Shown in pieces: positions 61,987 through 64,000 of a stretch of 64,000 bases of DNA; position 1 is the first letter of the stretch, and the number at the start of each line of letters is the position of its first letter. Under the pieces are notes generated by a model. The model worked only from the letters and a program-made list of their open reading frames with translations, made no database searches and was not told the origin of the DNA. Location of the stretch: the NCBI GenBank assembly GCA_020725865.1, contig DYEC01000024.1:1-64000 (forward strand), written 5' to 3'. The stretch comes from Anaerolinea sp. (lineage in GTDB: Bacteria; Chloroflexota; Anaerolineae; Anaerolineales; Anaerolineaceae). Both the position numbers and the translations under genes were made by a program.

Positions 61987-62089
61987 CTTCTCTGTCAGGC
62001 AGGTGTGGAGCTGGCAGACAGAGAAGTTGGAAACCCCAAAGATATGCTCAATCCTATAAAGATTAACGTCCCCTGAAAAGGGAGCGACG
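61987..62089 (+). promoter_or_regulatory. Structured leader of rho
   Basis: A perfect 10-bp stem CTTCTCTGTC (61987-61996) with GACAGAGAAG (62017-62026) closes a 20-nt loop. A second hairpin, CGTC-CCCT (62067-62074) with AGGG (62079-62082) and GACG (62086-62089), lies 36 nt before the start codon. rho is often autoregulated through its leader; mechanism here is inferred. Confidence 0.5.
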
Positions 62090-62124
62090 GTTGCCGCTTA
62101 TCCCAATAAACAAGAGATGCAAAC

Positions 62125-63399
62125 ATGAAGATACTTGAACTTGAGACTGCCCCGCTGGCGGTGTTGCGCGAACAAGCCAAAGAGTTGGGGATTCCCAACG
62201 CAATGCGCCTGAAGAAGGAAAACCTGATTATTAAGATTCGTCAGGCAGAAGCTGAAAAAGAAGGCCTGGAAGTGCGTGGTGGTGTGCTTGAAATTATGAA
62301 TGAGGGAATTGGTTTCCTGCGCACCAATTATCAGGTGGGTCCGGACGATGTCTATGTTTCGCAGGCTCAATTGCGCCGTTATGAACTGCGCTCAGGCGAT
62401 CTGGTAATCGGGCATGTGCGCCCGCCGCGCGAATCCGAACGACATTATGGATTACTGAAAGTTGAATCTGTCAATGGCATGGATCCCGAAGAGGCGCGCA
62501 ATCGGGTCAATTTTGAGGATTTGACACCTATCTTCCCGGACAGACGCTTTGATCTGGAAACCAACCCGAACATTCTCTCCACCCGCCTGATTAATCTGAT
62601 TGCCCCTATTGGGCGAGGTCAGCGGGGAATGATCGTTTCTCCACCAAAAGCCGGCAAAACCACAATTCTAAAACAAATTGCCAATGGCATTTCCACCCGT
62701 CACCCCGAAGTACACTTAATCATTGCCCTCATCGGTGAACGCCCTGAAGAGGTCACGGATATGGACCGCTCTGTGGATGCCGAAGTGGTTGCTTCAACGT
62801 TCGATGAGCCTGTCACGGCGCATGTGCGCACGGCAGAAATTGCGCTGGAACGTGCCAAGCGGCTGGTGGAGATCGGCCGCGATGTGGTGATTCTAATGGA
62901 CTCGCTTACCCGTCTAGCGCGCGCCTATAACCTAGTGGTCAACCCGTCCGGACGCACGCTTTCGGGAGGTATGGATCCCTCAGCGTTGTATCCTCCCAAG
63001 CGTTTCTTTGGCGCGGCACGCAATCTGGAAGAAGGCGGTAGTCTGACCATTATTGCCACTGCGCTGGTGGATACCGGTTCTCGTCTGGATGACGTTGTCT
63101 TTGAAGAGTTCAAGGGCACAGGCAATATGGAACTGCACCTCTCGCGTCGTTTGCAAGAGCGTCGTATCTTCCCCGCGATTGACATTGAGCGTTCCTCGAC
63201 ACGCCGTGAAGACCTTCTGCTTGGTCCGGATATTTTGCAGCGCGCCTGGCTGATGCGCCGCATGTATTTGCAGATGGTTGGTACACCGCCACAAGGGGCT
63301 GGAATGGATCCAGCGGTGGCGACTGAAGCTATACTGCAACGGATGCTGAAAACCCGCAATAACCAAGAGTTCCTGGAAACACTGACGGAGGAATTGTGA
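62125..63399 (+). CDS. rho: Transcription termination factor Rho
   Basis: A 424-residue hexameric RNA helicase/terminator. An N-terminal helical domain (LREQAKELGIPNAMRLKKENLI) is followed by the RNA-binding cold-shock-like domain (GFLRTNYQVGPDDVYVSQ), the P-loop SPPKAGKTT (172-180), LIALIGERPEEVTDM and the arginine-finger region. It lacks the long N-terminal insertions of some actinobacterial Rho. It overlaps the downstream gene by GTGA. Confidence 0.97.
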   Translation: MKILELETAPLAVLREQAKELGIPNAMRLKKENLIIKIRQAEAEKEGLEVRGGVLEIMNEGIGFLRTNYQVGPDDVYVSQAQLRRYELRSGDLVIGHVRPPRESERHYGLLKVESVNGMDPEEARNRVNFEDLTPIFPDRRFDLETNPNILSTRLINLIAPIGRGQRGMIVSPPKAGKTTILKQIANGISTRHPEVHLIIALIGERPEEVTDMDRSVDAEVVASTFDEPVTAHVRTAEIALERAKRLVEIGRDVVILMDSLTRLARAYNLVVNPSGRTLSGGMDPSALYPPKRFFGAARNLEEGGSLTIIATALVDTGSRLDDVVFEEFKGTGNMELHLSRRLQERRIFPAIDIERSSTRREDLLLGPDILQRAWLMRRMYLQMVGTPPQGAGMDPAVATEAILQRMLKTRNNQEFLETLTEEL

Positions 63400-64000
63400 A
63401 ATCATCCACTTCTCAGCAGGTAAAACCTGCTGTGAGGCGTAAATCTTCATTGCCACGCTGGGTATCTCCTACAGCATGGGGCATTGCTCTGGTGATGGTT
63501 TTGTTGATGCTTTTCTTGCTTTATCAGCGTTCGCCGGTGGCTCAGCAGATGCGGGCGAAAGCACAAGTCGAATCCCAGCCGGCAGTCGAAGCTCCCACCT
63601 CATTACCGGCGGAAAGCGTCGTCAAAGCGCCTTTACCTGAGCTGGATAGCAATAGAGGGGTGAATTCACTGGTGCGGCTGGCAAATCCGCGCACCATCAT
63701 CCCAACCCGCCCGCGTTCGAGCGTAGTGAATTACACCATTAAAAAAGGCGACTCGATTTTTGGGATTGCCAGCGAGTTCAAAATCAAGCCCGAATCTATA
63801 CTGTGGGCAAATTACGAAGTTCTGAATGACGACCCGCATCAGATCTCCATTGGACAGGAAATCAAAATCCCGCCGGTAGATGGCATCCTTTACCAGTGGA
63901 AAGAAGGCGATAAGCTGGAAGATGTGGCGGCTCGATTTCATGCTGACCCAAAGGAAATTCTCAGCTTCCCAGGCAATAAACTGGATATGACTGACCCGAA
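63396..64000 (+). CDS. LysM-domain membrane protein, 3' end outside the window
   Basis: Begins with GTG at 63396 overlapping the rho stop (GTGA), preceded by GGAGG. The visible 201 residues hold a basic N-terminus, one membrane helix (about 27-43), a linker and a LysM domain (about 113-155, YTIKKGDSIFGIASEF) followed by a second LysM-like repeat (YQWKEGDKLEDVAARF). It is likely a cell-wall-binding protein, possibly with an M23 peptidase domain beyond position 64000. No stop codon is reached. Confidence 0.85.
   Translation, partial: MKSSTSQQVKPAVRRKSSLPRWVSPTAWGIALVMVLLMLFLLYQRSPVAQQMRAKAQVESQPAVEAPTSLPAESVVKAPLPELDSNRGVNSLVRLANPRTIIPTRPRSSVVNYTIKKGDSIFGIASEFKIKPESILWANYEVLNDDPHQISIGQEIKIPPVDGILYQWKEGDKLEDVAARFHADPKEILSFPGNKLDMTDP

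Noticed and set aside
61804-62076. 90-residue plus-strand frame before rho
   Set aside because: It runs across the rho promoter and the hairpin leader, has no ribosome site and resembles no protein.

Overview
The window looks like chromosomal DNA of a member of the Chloroflexota, most likely class Anaerolineae (inference). Support: roughly balanced base composition, many P/T-rich lipoprotein linkers, an enlarged SecA with a lineage-type architecture, VanW and LytR-CpsA-Psr proteins, an FMN-riboswitch-controlled RibXY-type transporter, and many Anaerolineae-style NitT/TauT and sugar ABC systems. I see no rRNA, CRISPR array, insertion sequence, integrase or prophage. Genes are dense and coding style is uniform. 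About 62 protein genes, one tRNA and one clear riboswitch can be supported.

Region by region. 1-9.4 kb: tRNA-Pro, a lipoprotein esterase, gatC-gatA, a PPK2-type polyphosphate kinase, a sugar nucleotidyltransferase with a small DUF6504-like gene, an aminotransferase, gatB and glutamate dehydrogenase behind an attenuator-like leader. 9.4-18 kb: a 1347-residue SecA, a reductase of the fatty-acyl/thioester-reductase type, a PEBP lipoprotein, an MFS carrier and a histone-deacetylase-fold amidohydrolase. 18-20.4 kb: rpsB-tsf-pyrH with a structured rpsB leader. 20.5-31.3 kb: a PspC/LiaF-like envelope trio, PilZ and PAS proteins, a DNA glycosylase, GNAT and transglutaminase-like proteins, two tandem paralogous membrane proteins, an LCP ligase, a Trm112-like protein and a VanW/YoaR protein. 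31.5-33.5 kb: a flavin membrane reductase with a 34-residue companion, and a YbjN-like protein.

33.7-39 kb: ROK regulator, NitT/TauT-type permease, binding lipoprotein, TIM-barrel putative glycoside hydrolase and ATPase, one transcription unit. 39-39.7 kb: a double-CDGSH iron-sulfur protein behind a perfect palindrome. 39.9-51.3 kb: the most interesting block. A GntR/HutC regulator precedes a binding protein, a small membrane protein, two unequal ATPases, two permeases, an unassigned phosphate-binding-like TIM barrel, an FGGY kinase, a NagD/AraL-type phosphatase and an AraM-type glycerol-1-phosphate dehydrogenase. It reads as one pathway for importing a polyol or related small carbohydrate and converting it through phosphorylated intermediates to a triose. 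51.4-54.2 kb: FMN riboswitch plus ribX-ribY-ATPase, a riboflavin importer. 54.2-64 kb: M28 peptidase, repeat-rich surface protein, a second complete gatC-gatA-gatB set, an HemW/HutW-like radical SAM protein, a HIT hydrolase, rho, and the start of a LysM membrane protein that runs off the end.

The main unexpected points are two complete GatCAB amidotransferase gene sets, an asymmetric MalK-like ATPase pair in which the H-loop histidine of one subunit is proline, structured leaders on rpsB, gdhA and rho, and large stem-loops directly after both binding-protein genes. All functional calls come from reading the sequence; no database search was run.
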